The translations under genes were made by a program, and so were the position numbers. This document shows, piece by piece, positions 1 to 6,112 of a DNA stretch of 6,112 nt. The stretch comes from M30B53 sp964600785 (lineage in GTDB: Bacteria; Planctomycetota; Planctomycetia; Pirellulales; UBA1268), in assembly GCA_964600785.1 (NCBI GenBank), contig CAZRKH010000117.1, forward strand, positions 1-6,112, written 5' to 3'. Numbering within the stretch: position 1 is the first letter of the stretch; the number at the start of each line of letters is the position of its first letter. The notes under the pieces are model-generated. The model was not told the origin of the DNA and made no database searches. It worked only from the letters and a program-made list of their open reading frames with translations.

Positions 1-660
1 CACCACCTTGCCGGCGACCATCACGTCGGTGGCCCGCTTGATGCCGTCGGCGAGGCTCTCGCGGCAGCCGTAGAGGTTGTCAAACTTGCTCTTGGTGCAC
101 GAGTCGTTGACGATGATCGCCGGCACCTTCAATTCGCCCTTTTCGGCCATTTGGTAGAGCCGGTGGACGCCGGTGGTTGTCTCCTCGGAAAGGCCGCGAA
201 TGTCGCCGAGCAGTTCCGGGTACTTGTCGTGGACCATGGCGGTCAGGTCGCCGCCGTCGTCGAGGATCATGTTGAGCGGCTGGTCATCGGGGAAAAACAG
301 CGTCTGCTCAATGCACCAGTCGAATTCCTCGTTGGTCATCCCCTTCCAGGCGTAGACCGGCACACCCGTCTTGGCGATCGCGGCAGCCGCATGATCCTGG
401 GTGGAGAAGATGTTGCAGCTGCTCCAGGTGACCTGAGCGCCGAGTTCGGTGAGGGTCTCGATGAGCACCGCCGTCTGGATCGTCATGTGCAAACAGCCGG
501 CGATGCGGGCCCCGGCGAGCGGCTTTTGCGGGCCGTACTTTTCACGGAGGGCCATCAGCCCGGGCATCTCGTTTTCCGCAAGCATGATCTCCTTACGGCC
601 CCATTCGGCCTGAGCGATGTCGGCGACTTTGTAGGGCAGGCGGGTGTCGACGTGGGCCAC
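1..660 (-). CDS. ahcY: Adenosylhomocysteinase (S-adenosyl-L-homocysteine hydrolase), N-terminal part, cut by window edge
   Basis: This enzyme reversibly hydrolyses S-adenosylhomocysteine to adenosine and homocysteine in the cytoplasm, relieving product inhibition of methyltransferases. The first 220 codons are visible; the family is usually about 430-480 residues, so the C-terminal half, including most of the NAD-binding domain, lies beyond position 1. Substrate-domain motifs are clear: CLHMT at residues 56-60, WSSCNIFSTQDHAAAA at 79-94, LDDGGDLT at 133-140, GLSEETTTGVHRLY at 156-169, and NDSCTKSKFDN at 185-195, which holds the lysine and aspartate matching human K186 and D190. The roughly 40-residue insertion found in many bacterial AhcY proteins is absent, so it resembles the short eukaryote-like form. 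The start is GTG at 660-658 because AAGGAGG lies 6 nt upstream and the protein aligns from there. It sits 76 bp downstream of trpF on the same strand, with its own possible promoter in the gap. The identification is secure. Confidence 0.96.
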   Translation of the reverse strand, partial: MAHVDTRLPYKVADIAQAEWGRKEIMLAENEMPGLMALREKYGPQKPLAGARIAGCLHMTIQTAVLIETLTELGAQVTWSSCNIFSTQDHAAAAIAKTGVPVYAWKGMTNEEFDWCIEQTLFFPDDQPLNMILDDGGDLTAMVHDKYPELLGDIRGLSEETTTGVHRLYQMAEKGELKVPAIIVNDSCTKSKFDNLYGCRESLADGIKRATDVMVAGKVV

Positions 661-666
661 GGAGAA

Positions 667-673
667 CCTCCTT
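667..673 (-). promoter_or_regulatory. Ribosome binding site of ahcY
   Basis: On the minus strand this reads AAGGAGG, a near-perfect anti-16S match. It lies 6 nt before the GTG at 660-658 and fixes that codon as the start of ahcY. It is the strongest Shine-Dalgarno in the window, which fits a highly translated methyl-cycle enzyme. Confidence 0.85.
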
Positions 674-712
674 GGGGGATGTGCTTGAAAACGGATCGGG
701 AACGTGTTCGCT

Positions 713-740
713 CTGAATGCCGCTACTATAGACGATTCAG
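713..740. repeat. Short inverted repeat spanning the trpF stop and the candidate ahcY -10 box
   Basis: CTGAAT at 713-718 and ATTCAG at 735-740 are perfect 6-bp arms around a 16-nt centre that contains the TATAGT box. There is no following T-run, so it does not look like an intrinsic terminator. It could be an operator or a chance pairing; six-base arms are weak evidence. Confidence 0.3.
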
Positions 741-753
741 CTCGATCTGGCAG
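725..753 (-). promoter_or_regulatory. Possible sigma-70-type promoter for ahcY
   Basis: Read on the minus strand, CTGCCA (753-748) and TATAGT (730-725) are separated by 17 nt. They match TTGACA at 4 of 6 and TATAAT at 5 of 6 positions. The -10 falls in the trpF-ahcY gap, the -35 lies in the last codons of trpF, and the implied leader is roughly 55-60 nt. In such GC-rich DNA a TATAGT box with correct spacing is noteworthy. It is a pattern match only, so ahcY could still be read through from trpF. Confidence 0.35.
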
Positions 754-1507
754 ACCCCGGTTTTCCGGCGGCAAATGCGGCCAGTGCCCGCTCCACAAAG
801 AGCCGCATCAAAGCCTCGTCCTTGATGCCGGGCTTGATGCCGGGCTGCCGCTCGACGCCGCTTGCGGTGTCGACGCTGCCTACGCCGCTCGCCTCGATGG
901 CCTCGGCGACGTTCTCGGGTGTCAGGCCGCCGGCGAGCCCCAGCGGCAGCCCCGGCGGCGGTTCGCGCGCCAGAGCGGCCCAGTCGGCCCGCCGACCGGT
1001 GCCCCCCCTTTCTGCGAGGGGGGTTCCCCGTGGAACGGCCGCATCGACAAGCACCATCACCACAGCACCGCCGGCCTCGACCGCCGCCGCGATCCATCGT
1101 CGGCACGGCTCGAGCCCCGCCGGCCCCAGCGAGGCAGCCCGGATCACCGGCAGCGGAACGAGTTCACGGCACCACAGCGGCGGTTCGCCGCCGGCTGCGG
1201 TGGGGGGGCTATCGCTGTCGCCGGCGAGAGGACCGTGGAGTTGGATCGCATCGAGGCCGACCCGGTCGGCAACCTCGATGATCCGGTCTGGTGGGCATCC
1301 GGCGAACACGCCGACCCGTAGCACCCCCTCAGGGACCGCGGCGGTGATCGTGCGGGCGGCGTCGGGTTCGAGGCATCGCGGCGACCCGGCGACAAAGTTC
1401 AGCCCGATTGCGTCGGCCCCGGACGCTGCCGCGGCCTGCCCGTCGCGGGCGGAGGTGATGCCGCAGATCTTGACGCGGAAAGGAACGGTCTGTGGATCGT
1501 CGTGCAT
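737..1507 (-). CDS. trpF: Phosphoribosylanthranilate isomerase (TrpF)
   Basis: TrpF is a cytoplasmic TIM-barrel enzyme that converts N-(5-phosphoribosyl)anthranilate to CdRP, the Amadori rearrangement in tryptophan synthesis. The 256-residue product shows the family signatures in order: KICGIT at 13-18 with the catalytic-type cysteine C15, GADAIGLNF at 30-38, QLHG at 89-92, VLVDA with the general-acid-type aspartate D155, GGTG at 168-171, the phosphate loop LAGGLTPENV at 191-200, and SVDTASGVE at 211-219. It is longer than the usual 200-220 residues, from a polar insert around 96-110, a C-terminal extension, and a duplicated PGIK (222-229) where the family normally has a single PG-x-KD. The ATG at 1507 puts KICGIT near the N-terminus as expected, though its ribosome site is weak (GAGGGA too far upstream). 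No other trp gene is nearby, so this is an orphan trpF, upstream of ahcY on the same strand. Confidence 0.95.
   Translation of the reverse strand: MHDDPQTVPFRVKICGITSARDGQAAAASGADAIGLNFVAGSPRCLEPDAARTITAAVPEGVLRVGVFAGCPPDRIIEVADRVGLDAIQLHGPLAGDSDSPPTAAGGEPPLWCRELVPLPVIRAASLGPAGLEPCRRWIAAAVEAGGAVVMVLVDAAVPRGTPLAERGGTGRRADWAALAREPPPGLPLGLAGGLTPENVAEAIEASGVGSVDTASGVERQPGIKPGIKDEALMRLFVERALAAFAAGKPGSARSS
821..844. repeat. 12-bp tandem duplication inside trpF
   Basis: CTTGATGCCGGG occurs twice back to back (821-832 and 833-844). On the minus strand it encodes PGIK twice, at TrpF residues 222-229. The 12-bp unit keeps the reading frame and looks like a slippage duplication in the loop just before the final helix. 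Confidence 0.9.
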
Positions 1508-1756
1508 GGGTCGCTCGGGTCCCTCGGAGATGCCTCGATCGTCCCATGGTACGGCGCCAGCCGACCCGCTTGCAGGTTTCGTCCCCGCCCCGCCCCTGCC
1601 GCAGATTCGGCGCGACCTGACGGCTCGGCGAAGAAATTCGGGTCAGGGCGAGGCTGCCGCGGCGGTGCGGGTGCAGGAGCGGGGGGTTGTTGGACGAAAT
1701 GGATTCTTGGCGGCGCCGCCGACCGCTCCACCCACCGCACCCCGGATCGAACCGAG
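1508..1756. other. Divergent intergenic region between trpF and the ATPase gene
   Basis: This 249-bp GC-rich stretch lies between divergently transcribed genes and should hold both promoters. I find no convincing -35/-10 pair on either strand. It contains a 12-bp perfect palindrome GGCGGCGCCGCC at 1709-1720 and 6-bp inverted arms CCTGAC (1616-1621) and GTCAGG (1642-1647), both possibly chance in such composition. The ATPase frame stays open through the region back to an ATG at 1502 inside trpF, but the translation is low-complexity and unlike any domain, so I treat the region as non-coding. Confidence 0.6.
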
Positions 1757-3205
1757 ATGCAGCCACTGCCTCCGACCACTTCCCGCCCTTTCCTCGCCGC
1801 GCCCCGCACCGCCTTCTATCACCCGTCGGGGCTGATCGATGCCGCCCGCGGCGGCATTGACCGTTGTGTTCGGCGGTCGGAAGGATTTGCCCTGGTGGTC
1901 GGCCCCGCCGGTACCGGCAAGTCTCTGCTGCTGGCGAAGCTCGCGGAGGATCTCGGAGATGACTTCGACGTCGCCCTGTTGACCGGTGCGAGAATCTGCA
2001 CGCGGCGGGCGCTGTGGCAGTCGATTCTCGCCGAGATCGGCGAGGCCTACCGCGGACTCGAGGAGGGCGATCTGCGGATGGCGGTGGTGGAGCGGATTCG
2101 TGGGCTCGCGGCGACCTGTTCGGGCCTCGTGCTCCTCGTGGACGAGGCCCACACCCTGCCGCTGAGGCTGGTGGAGGAGCTGCGGCTGCTCTCCAACGTC
2201 CCCACCCCGCTGCCGGCGGTGCATGTCGTGCTGGCCGGCACATCGGCCCTCGAGGAGCGGCTCGCCTCGCCGAAAATGGAGAGCTTCTCGCAGCGGATCG
2301 TGGAGCGGAACTACCTCGAGCCGCTCGACCATGCCGAGACCTGCGACTACGTGCGGGCCCAGTGCCGGCTGGCCGGGCTTGCCTGGGAGGACCGCTTTGC
2401 CGCCGGCTGTGACGACGCGGTGTTCACCATCACCGACGGCGTGCCGCGGCTGATCAACCAGGTCTGCGACCATGCCCTGCTCGCCGCCAGCCAGAGCGGG
2501 ACCGTGCTTCAGCCGGCCGGGATTCAAGCAGCCTGGCGCGAGATCCAGCGGCTGCCCTCGCCGGAGTCGTGCGGCGAGGTGAGCGGGCCGGGAGCGGTCG
2601 ACGCCGGCGGGCTCTGTACGGAGAGCGAGAAGGGCGAAGCCGGCACGATCAGCTTCGGCGCGTTCGACGACGACGATGACTGGCAGGAGGATGGCGGCCT
2701 GGACATCGAGGCAACCACCCTGGCCCCCGCGCCGATCGATGCGGTGAACGCCGAACACGAACTGCGGATCGACGGCCCCCATGCCGAGCTTCCCGAGCCG
2801 CCGCCCCAGCCGCCGGTCGACCCCTGGGAGGGGCCTGATGTGGAGTTTGTCTTCGATGCCTCGCACGATCCCTTCGAGGAGATCTTCGAGGAGGAGGAGC
2901 GGGTGGTGCAGCGGTATGTCGCCCGCGGCCCCGACGACTTCCGCGACCGCGTACACGTCTCCAGCCGCGAAGGGGCCGGCATCGCCCGCCAGCTCGAGCA
3001 GCTCGAGGCCGGGCCGGGGGACACGGTGGCCACCGAGGCGGAGGACTGGGAATCGGTGGAGCGTGACGATCAGATCGATGATGATGACGACATGATCATC
3101 GTCGAGGAAGACATTCTTGAAGACCCGCGCGAGGCGGGCCGCACGGTGTTTGCCGTCCGCCCCGGCGACTACCGCGGGCTCTTCGCGCGGCTCCGCCGGG
3201 GCTGA
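1757..3205 (+). CDS. ExeA-like AAA family ATPase with long acidic C-terminal tail
   Basis: This is a 482-residue cytoplasmic P-loop ATPase of the ExeA / secretion-ATPase-like AAA group. The ATPase domain covers roughly residues 18-265: FYHPSGLIDAARGGIDRC at 20-37 matches the usual family N-terminus, Walker A is GPAGTGKS at 49-56, Walker B is LVLLVDEAH at 124-132, a sensor-1-like LAGT lies at 159-162, SQRI with a possible arginine finger at 178-181, and a sensor-2-like GVPRLIN at 228-234. After about 270 comes a tail rich in Asp, Glu and Pro, with DDDDD runs at 304-308 and 441-445, ending in a basic tip (DYRGLFARLRRG). There is no signal peptide, membrane helix or peptidoglycan-binding domain, unlike classical ExeA. 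I chose ATG 1757 because homology begins right after it; the ribosome site is weak, and the upstream ATG at 1502 would overlap trpF. The substrate is unknown. The downstream glycosyltransferase, 4 bp away, suggests an envelope or polysaccharide process, but that is inference. Confidence 0.85.
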   Translation: MQPLPPTTSRPFLAAPRTAFYHPSGLIDAARGGIDRCVRRSEGFALVVGPAGTGKSLLLAKLAEDLGDDFDVALLTGARICTRRALWQSILAEIGEAYRGLEEGDLRMAVVERIRGLAATCSGLVLLVDEAHTLPLRLVEELRLLSNVPTPLPAVHVVLAGTSALEERLASPKMESFSQRIVERNYLEPLDHAETCDYVRAQCRLAGLAWEDRFAAGCDDAVFTITDGVPRLINQVCDHALLAASQSGTVLQPAGIQAAWREIQRLPSPESCGEVSGPGAVDAGGLCTESEKGEAGTISFGAFDDDDDWQEDGGLDIEATTLAPAPIDAVNAEHELRIDGPHAELPEPPPQPPVDPWEGPDVEFVFDASHDPFEEIFEEEERVVQRYVARGPDDFRDRVHVSSREGAGIARQLEQLEAGPGDTVATEAEDWESVERDDQIDDDDDMIIVEEDILEDPREAGRTVFAVRPGDYRGLFARLRRG

Positions 3206-3209
3206 CCGA

Positions 3210-4040
3210 GTGGCCGCCGCGGCAGACCGCACGAGCCGGGCCGACTGGCCGCCCGGGCGGGTGCTCGTGGTGGCGGCCACCTTTCAAGAGCGGGAGAACA
3301 TCCTGCCGCTGATCGACGCGGTGCTGGCCGTCGATCCCAAACTGCAGATGCTGGTGGTGGATGACGACTCCCCCGACGGCACCGGCGAACTGGCTCTGGC
3401 CCGGGCCGCAGTCGAGCCGCGGCTGCACGTGCTCATCCGCGGCGGCCGCCGTGGCCTCGGCTCCGCGATCCTCGAAGGGCTGCAGCTTGCGGCCACGAGG
3501 GGCTTTGCCGCGGGAGTCAATATCGACGCCGACTTCAGCCACGACCCCCGCGACATCCCGCGGCTGCTGGCGGCCCTCGAGCCTCTTGGTGGCCGTCCGG
3601 CCGATGTGGTGATCGGTTCGCGGCGGGGGCCCGGGGGGCGGTCGGGGGGCTGGCCGCTCTCCCGCCACATCGCCAGCCGGCTGGTCTGCTGGTTTGCCCG
3701 CTGGCTGCTGTGGATCCCGGCCCGAGATGCCTCGAGTGGCTTCCGGGCGGTGCGGCTGGAGGTGCTCAGGCGGCTGCCGGCACACTGCTCGAGCGGTTAT
3801 GCGTTTCACGAGGAACTGCTGCTTGCCGCCCTCGCCGGAGAGGACGACCGGGCTGGTCAGGGCGGGCGGCCAGGCCGGATCATGGAGGTGCCAATCACCT
3901 TCACCAACCGGGCCCACGGTCGGAGCAAGGCCCGACCCAAGGCTGTCGCCACCGCCGCGATCGATCTGTTGCGGCTTTGGTGGCGGAGGATCGGCGGGGG
4001 TTCGGGCTCGGGGATGGGTTTTTCCCACCGCATTTTCTAG
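3210..4040 (+). CDS. GT2 glycosyltransferase, polyprenol/dolichol-phosphate mannose synthase-like
   Basis: This GT-A fold glycosyltransferase (276 residues) resembles dolichol-phosphate mannosyltransferase DPM1 and bacterial Ppm1. By family it transfers a sugar from an NDP-sugar, often GDP-mannose, to polyprenyl phosphate at the inner membrane face. Motifs in order: ATFQERENI at 23-31, the nucleotide-binding DDDSPDGT at 51-58, GLGSAILEGL at 82-91, the metal-binding IDADFSHDP at 105-113, GSRRGPGG at 136-143, DASSGFRA at 173-180, FHEELLLAAL at 199-208 and FTNRAHGRSK at 231-240. A polar insert (about 210-223) precedes the EVPITF strand. There is no C-terminal membrane anchor or GtrA-like domain, so it is the short, DPM1-like form. 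The start is taken as GTG 3210, four bases after the ATPase stop, with little Shine-Dalgarno, suggesting translational coupling. An in-frame ATG at 3117 would overlap the ATPase by about 90 bp and adds only low-complexity sequence. The sugar and acceptor cannot be read from sequence. Confidence 0.88.
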   Translation: MAAAADRTSRADWPPGRVLVVAATFQERENILPLIDAVLAVDPKLQMLVVDDDSPDGTGELALARAAVEPRLHVLIRGGRRGLGSAILEGLQLAATRGFAAGVNIDADFSHDPRDIPRLLAALEPLGGRPADVVIGSRRGPGGRSGGWPLSRHIASRLVCWFARWLLWIPARDASSGFRAVRLEVLRRLPAHCSSGYAFHEELLLAALAGEDDRAGQGGRPGRIMEVPITFTNRAHGRSKARPKAVATAAIDLLRLWWRRIGGGSGSGMGFSHRIF

Positions 4041-4104
4041 ACTCCGACCGTCCCGCTGGTGGTGTGCCGCGCGGTGTGTGGCATTGAGCGGAGTCGATGA
4101 CAAC

Positions 4105-4110
4105 GGGGGA
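4105..4110 (+). promoter_or_regulatory. Ribosome binding site of acs
   Basis: GGGGGA lies 6 nt before the ATG at 4117. It directly abuts the alternative in-frame GTG at 4111, leaving that codon no spacing, so it favours ATG 4117 as the acs start. Confidence 0.55.
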
Positions 4111-4116
4111 GTGAGC

Positions 4117-6081
4117 ATGTCGGAACCGGAGGCGGCGAAGGGTCGGGTCCACACGGTGATGCAGGAAGAGCGGCTCTTCCCGCCGCCGGAGGACTTCGCG
4201 GAGAAGGCCCGGATCGGCTCGATGGAGGAATACCGACGGCTCTGCGAGGCCGCCGCGGACGACCTCGAAGGATTCTGGGATACGCGGGCCCGCGAACTGC
4301 CCTGGAGCCTGCCCTACACCAAAGTGCTCGACTGGGACCCGCCGCAGGTGCGGTGGTTTGCCGGAGGCCGGATCAACGCCTCGGCCGTCTGCCTCGACCA
4401 CCAGGTGGCCCGCGGCCACGGCGAGAAGCCGGCGATCATCTGGGTCGGTGAGCCGACCGGCGAGCGGCGGGTGCTGACCTACCACCAGCTCCAGCAGGAG
4501 GTCTGCCGCTTCGCCGCGGGCCTGGCGAGCCTGGGTGTCGCCGCGGGGGATGTCGTCTCGATCTACATGCCGATGACGCCCGAGTTGGTGATCGCGATGC
4601 TTGCCTGCGCCCGCCTCGGGGCGGTGCACTCGGTGATCTTCGGAGGCTTCTCCTCCGAGGCGATCGCCGACCGCAACAACGATGCCGGGGCCGTGGCGGT
4701 GATCACCGCCGATGGCGGCTGGCGAAGGGGCTCGCAGCTGCCGCTGAAGGCCAACGTCGACGAGGCCCTCGAGAAGTCACCCACCGTGAAGCATGTGGTG
4801 GTGCTGCGGCGGACCGGCCAGCCTGTCGAGATGCGGGAGGGCCGCGATATCTGGTGGCACGACCTCGTCGAGAAGATGCCCTGGGACACCCCCGCGGTGC
4901 CGATGGACTCCGAATCACCGCTGTTCATCCTCTACACAAGCGGCTCCACCGGGAAACCCAAGGGCATCAAGCACACCACCGGCGGCTACGTGCTCTGGGC
5001 CAAGACGACCAGCGAATGGGTCTTCGATCTCCGCGAAGACGACATCTTTTGGTGCACCGCCGACTGCGGCTGGATCACCGGCCACAGCTACGTCACCTAC
5101 GGCCCGCTGGCCGCCGGGGCGACGGTGCTGATCTACGAGGGAGCCCCCAACGCGCCCCACGAGGGCCGCTTCTGGGAGATCGTCGAGCAGGAGAAGCCGA
5201 CGATCTTCTACACCGCCCCCACCGCGATCCGGGCCTTCATGAAGTGGGGCATGCAGCACATCGAGGGCCGCGATCTTTCAAGCCTGCGTCTCCTGGGCAC
5301 CGTCGGGGAGGGCATCAATCCCGAGGCCTGGATGTGGTACCACGAGGTGATCGGCGGCAGCCGCTGCCCGATCGTCGACACCTGGTGGCAGACCGAAACC
5401 GGCGGGATCATGATGAGCCCGCTTCCCGGCTGCACCGCCACCAAGCCCGGCAGCTGCACGCTGCCTCTGCCCGGGGTCTTTCCGGAGATTGTCGATGCCG
5501 CCGGTGACCCGGTCCCCGAGGGCCACGGCGGCTGGCTGGTAATGACTCGCCCCTGGCCCGGCATGCTTCGCGGAATCTGGGGCAACGACGAGCGGTTCGA
5601 GGAGGCCTACTGGTCGAAGGTGCCGGGCAAGTATCTTGCCGGCGACAACGCCCGCCGGGATGCCGACGGCTACTACTGGATCATGGGCCGCATCGACGAC
5701 GTGCTCAACGTGGCCGGCCACCGGCTCTCCACGATCGAGATCGAGAGCGCCCTGGTGAGTCATCCGTCGGTGGTCGAGGCGGCGGCGGTGGGCCGGCCGC
5801 ACGAGGTGAAGGGGGAGGCGGTGGCGGTGTTTGTCACGCTCCGCGAGGGGGAGCCGGGGGAGGAACTCGAGAAGCTGCTCCGGCAGCATGTGCGGCACCA
5901 GATCGGGGCGATTGCGGTGCCCGATGACATCCACTTCGCCGCGGCCCTGCCCAAGACCCGCAGCGGCAAGATCATGCGGCGGCTGCTGCGGGACATCGCC
6001 GCCGGCCGTGAGACCGTGGGCGACACCACGACCCTCGAGGACTACACCGTGCTGGCCACCCTGCGTGGGCACGAGGAGTAG
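4117..6081 (+). CDS. acs: Acetyl-CoA synthetase (AMP-forming acetate-CoA ligase)
   Basis: Acs activates acetate in two steps, acetate + ATP to acetyl-AMP + PPi and then to acetyl-CoA + AMP, feeding central metabolism in the cytoplasm. The 654 residues match the usual length of about 650. The N-terminal ACAS_N region is at about 35-95. The ATP-binding loop YTSGSTGKPKG is at 273-283. WIT at 319-321 and W424 in TWWQTETGG correspond to the acetate-pocket V310, T311 and W414 of Salmonella Acs, favouring acetate over longer acids. The hinge-region GDNARRDADGYYW is at 509-521, GRIDDVLNVAGHRL at 524-537, and the C-terminal catalytic lysine K618 lies in PKTRSGKIMRR, the site Pat-type acetyltransferases modify in other bacteria. 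The adenine-binding motif reads VGEGINPEAW (396-405) rather than the common VGEPINPEAW. The gene starts 76 bp after the glycosyltransferase on the same strand; that gap has no clear promoter or terminator, so co-transcription is possible. The identification is secure. Confidence 0.97.
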   Translation: MSEPEAAKGRVHTVMQEERLFPPPEDFAEKARIGSMEEYRRLCEAAADDLEGFWDTRARELPWSLPYTKVLDWDPPQVRWFAGGRINASAVCLDHQVARGHGEKPAIIWVGEPTGERRVLTYHQLQQEVCRFAAGLASLGVAAGDVVSIYMPMTPELVIAMLACARLGAVHSVIFGGFSSEAIADRNNDAGAVAVITADGGWRRGSQLPLKANVDEALEKSPTVKHVVVLRRTGQPVEMREGRDIWWHDLVEKMPWDTPAVPMDSESPLFILYTSGSTGKPKGIKHTTGGYVLWAKTTSEWVFDLREDDIFWCTADCGWITGHSYVTYGPLAAGATVLIYEGAPNAPHEGRFWEIVEQEKPTIFYTAPTAIRAFMKWGMQHIEGRDLSSLRLLGTVGEGINPEAWMWYHEVIGGSRCPIVDTWWQTETGGIMMSPLPGCTATKPGSCTLPLPGVFPEIVDAAGDPVPEGHGGWLVMTRPWPGMLRGIWGNDERFEEAYWSKVPGKYLAGDNARRDADGYYWIMGRIDDVLNVAGHRLSTIEIESALVSHPSVVEAAAVGRPHEVKGEAVAVFVTLREGEPGEELEKLLRQHVRHQIGAIAVPDDIHFAAALPKTRSGKIMRRLLRDIAAGRETVGDTTTLEDYTVLATLRGHEE

Positions 6082-6112
6082 GCCGGTTCCGCTTCTGTAG
6101 GCCGGTTCCGCT
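6078..6112 (+). repeat. Tandem direct repeat, 19-bp period, starting in the acs stop codon
   Basis: GTAGGCCGGTTCCGCT occurs at 6078-6093 and again, identically, at 6097-6112, separated by TCT, giving a 19-bp period. The first copy includes the TAG stop of acs and the second runs into the window edge, so this may be the start of a longer array. No inverted partner (AGCGGAACCGGCC) is visible within the window. Confidence 0.85.

Noticed and set aside
661..736. An S-adenosylhomocysteine or SAM riboswitch upstream of ahcY
   Set aside because: The 76-nt gap lacks the conserved core of the SAH riboswitch and has no evident pseudoknot layout; a covariance-model scan would settle it.
151..825. A plus-strand open frame opposite ahcY
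   Set aside because: It is a shadow frame of ahcY, which has strong conserved motifs on the minus strand.
1502..1756. N-terminal extension of the ATPase to an upstream ATG at 1502
   Set aside because: It would overlap the trpF start, the added sequence is low-complexity, and family similarity begins just after the ATG at 1757.
1643..3280. A 545-codon open frame on the minus strand, opposite the ATPase gene
   Set aside because: It mirrors the ATPase codons; its translation has no recognisable domain, while the plus frame has clear Walker motifs. Long antisense frames are expected in GC-rich genes.
4015..4027. TGGGTTTTTCCCA hairpin near the end of the glycosyltransferase gene as a terminator
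   Set aside because: The stem is only 4 bp, it lies within the coding sequence, and no U-tract directly follows.
3694..4116. N-terminal extension of Acs into the glycosyltransferase gene
   Set aside because: The frame is merely open there; the normal Acs length and the ribosome site at 4105-4110 support ATG 4117.
6078..6112. CRISPR array
   Set aside because: The 16-bp repeats are separated by only 3 bp, far from CRISPR repeat and spacer sizes, and no cas gene is present.

Overview
The window is a visibly GC-rich, gene-dense chromosomal stretch from a bacterium. The best guess is a planctomycete (Pirellulales-like). Reasons are the ExeA-type ATPase with a long acidic C-terminal tail, the GTG starts, the orphan trpF outside any trp operon, and the style of the AhcY and Acs proteins. 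This placement is inference from family resemblance and no marker gene is present.

Layout. The left third is on the minus strand: trpF (737-1507) followed after 76 bp by ahcY (1-660), which starts at GTG behind a near-perfect Shine-Dalgarno and runs off the left edge. A 249-bp divergent intergenic region (1508-1756) separates these from a plus-strand series. That series is an ExeA-like AAA ATPase (1757-3205), a dolichol-phosphate-mannose-synthase-like GT2 glycosyltransferase starting 4 bp later (3210-4040), and, after 76 bp, a full-length AMP-forming acetyl-CoA synthetase, acs (4117-6081). A short tandem repeat begins inside the acs stop codon and continues to the right edge.

How the genes relate. 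AhcY removes S-adenosylhomocysteine in the methyl cycle, TrpF performs the third step from chorismate to tryptophan, and Acs activates acetate to acetyl-CoA. These are housekeeping functions without an obvious common pathway. The ATPase and glycosyltransferase are tightly spaced and probably co-translated. ATPases of this type occur in secretion and polysaccharide loci, so a cell-envelope role for the pair is reasonable but unproven.

No RNA gene, CRISPR array, insertion sequence or prophage part was seen. No convincing new multi-gene system was found. The most notable items are the 19-bp-period repeat at the acs 3' end, the acidic tail of the ATPase, a 12-bp in-frame duplication in trpF, and a non-canonical residue in the Acs nucleotide-binding motif.
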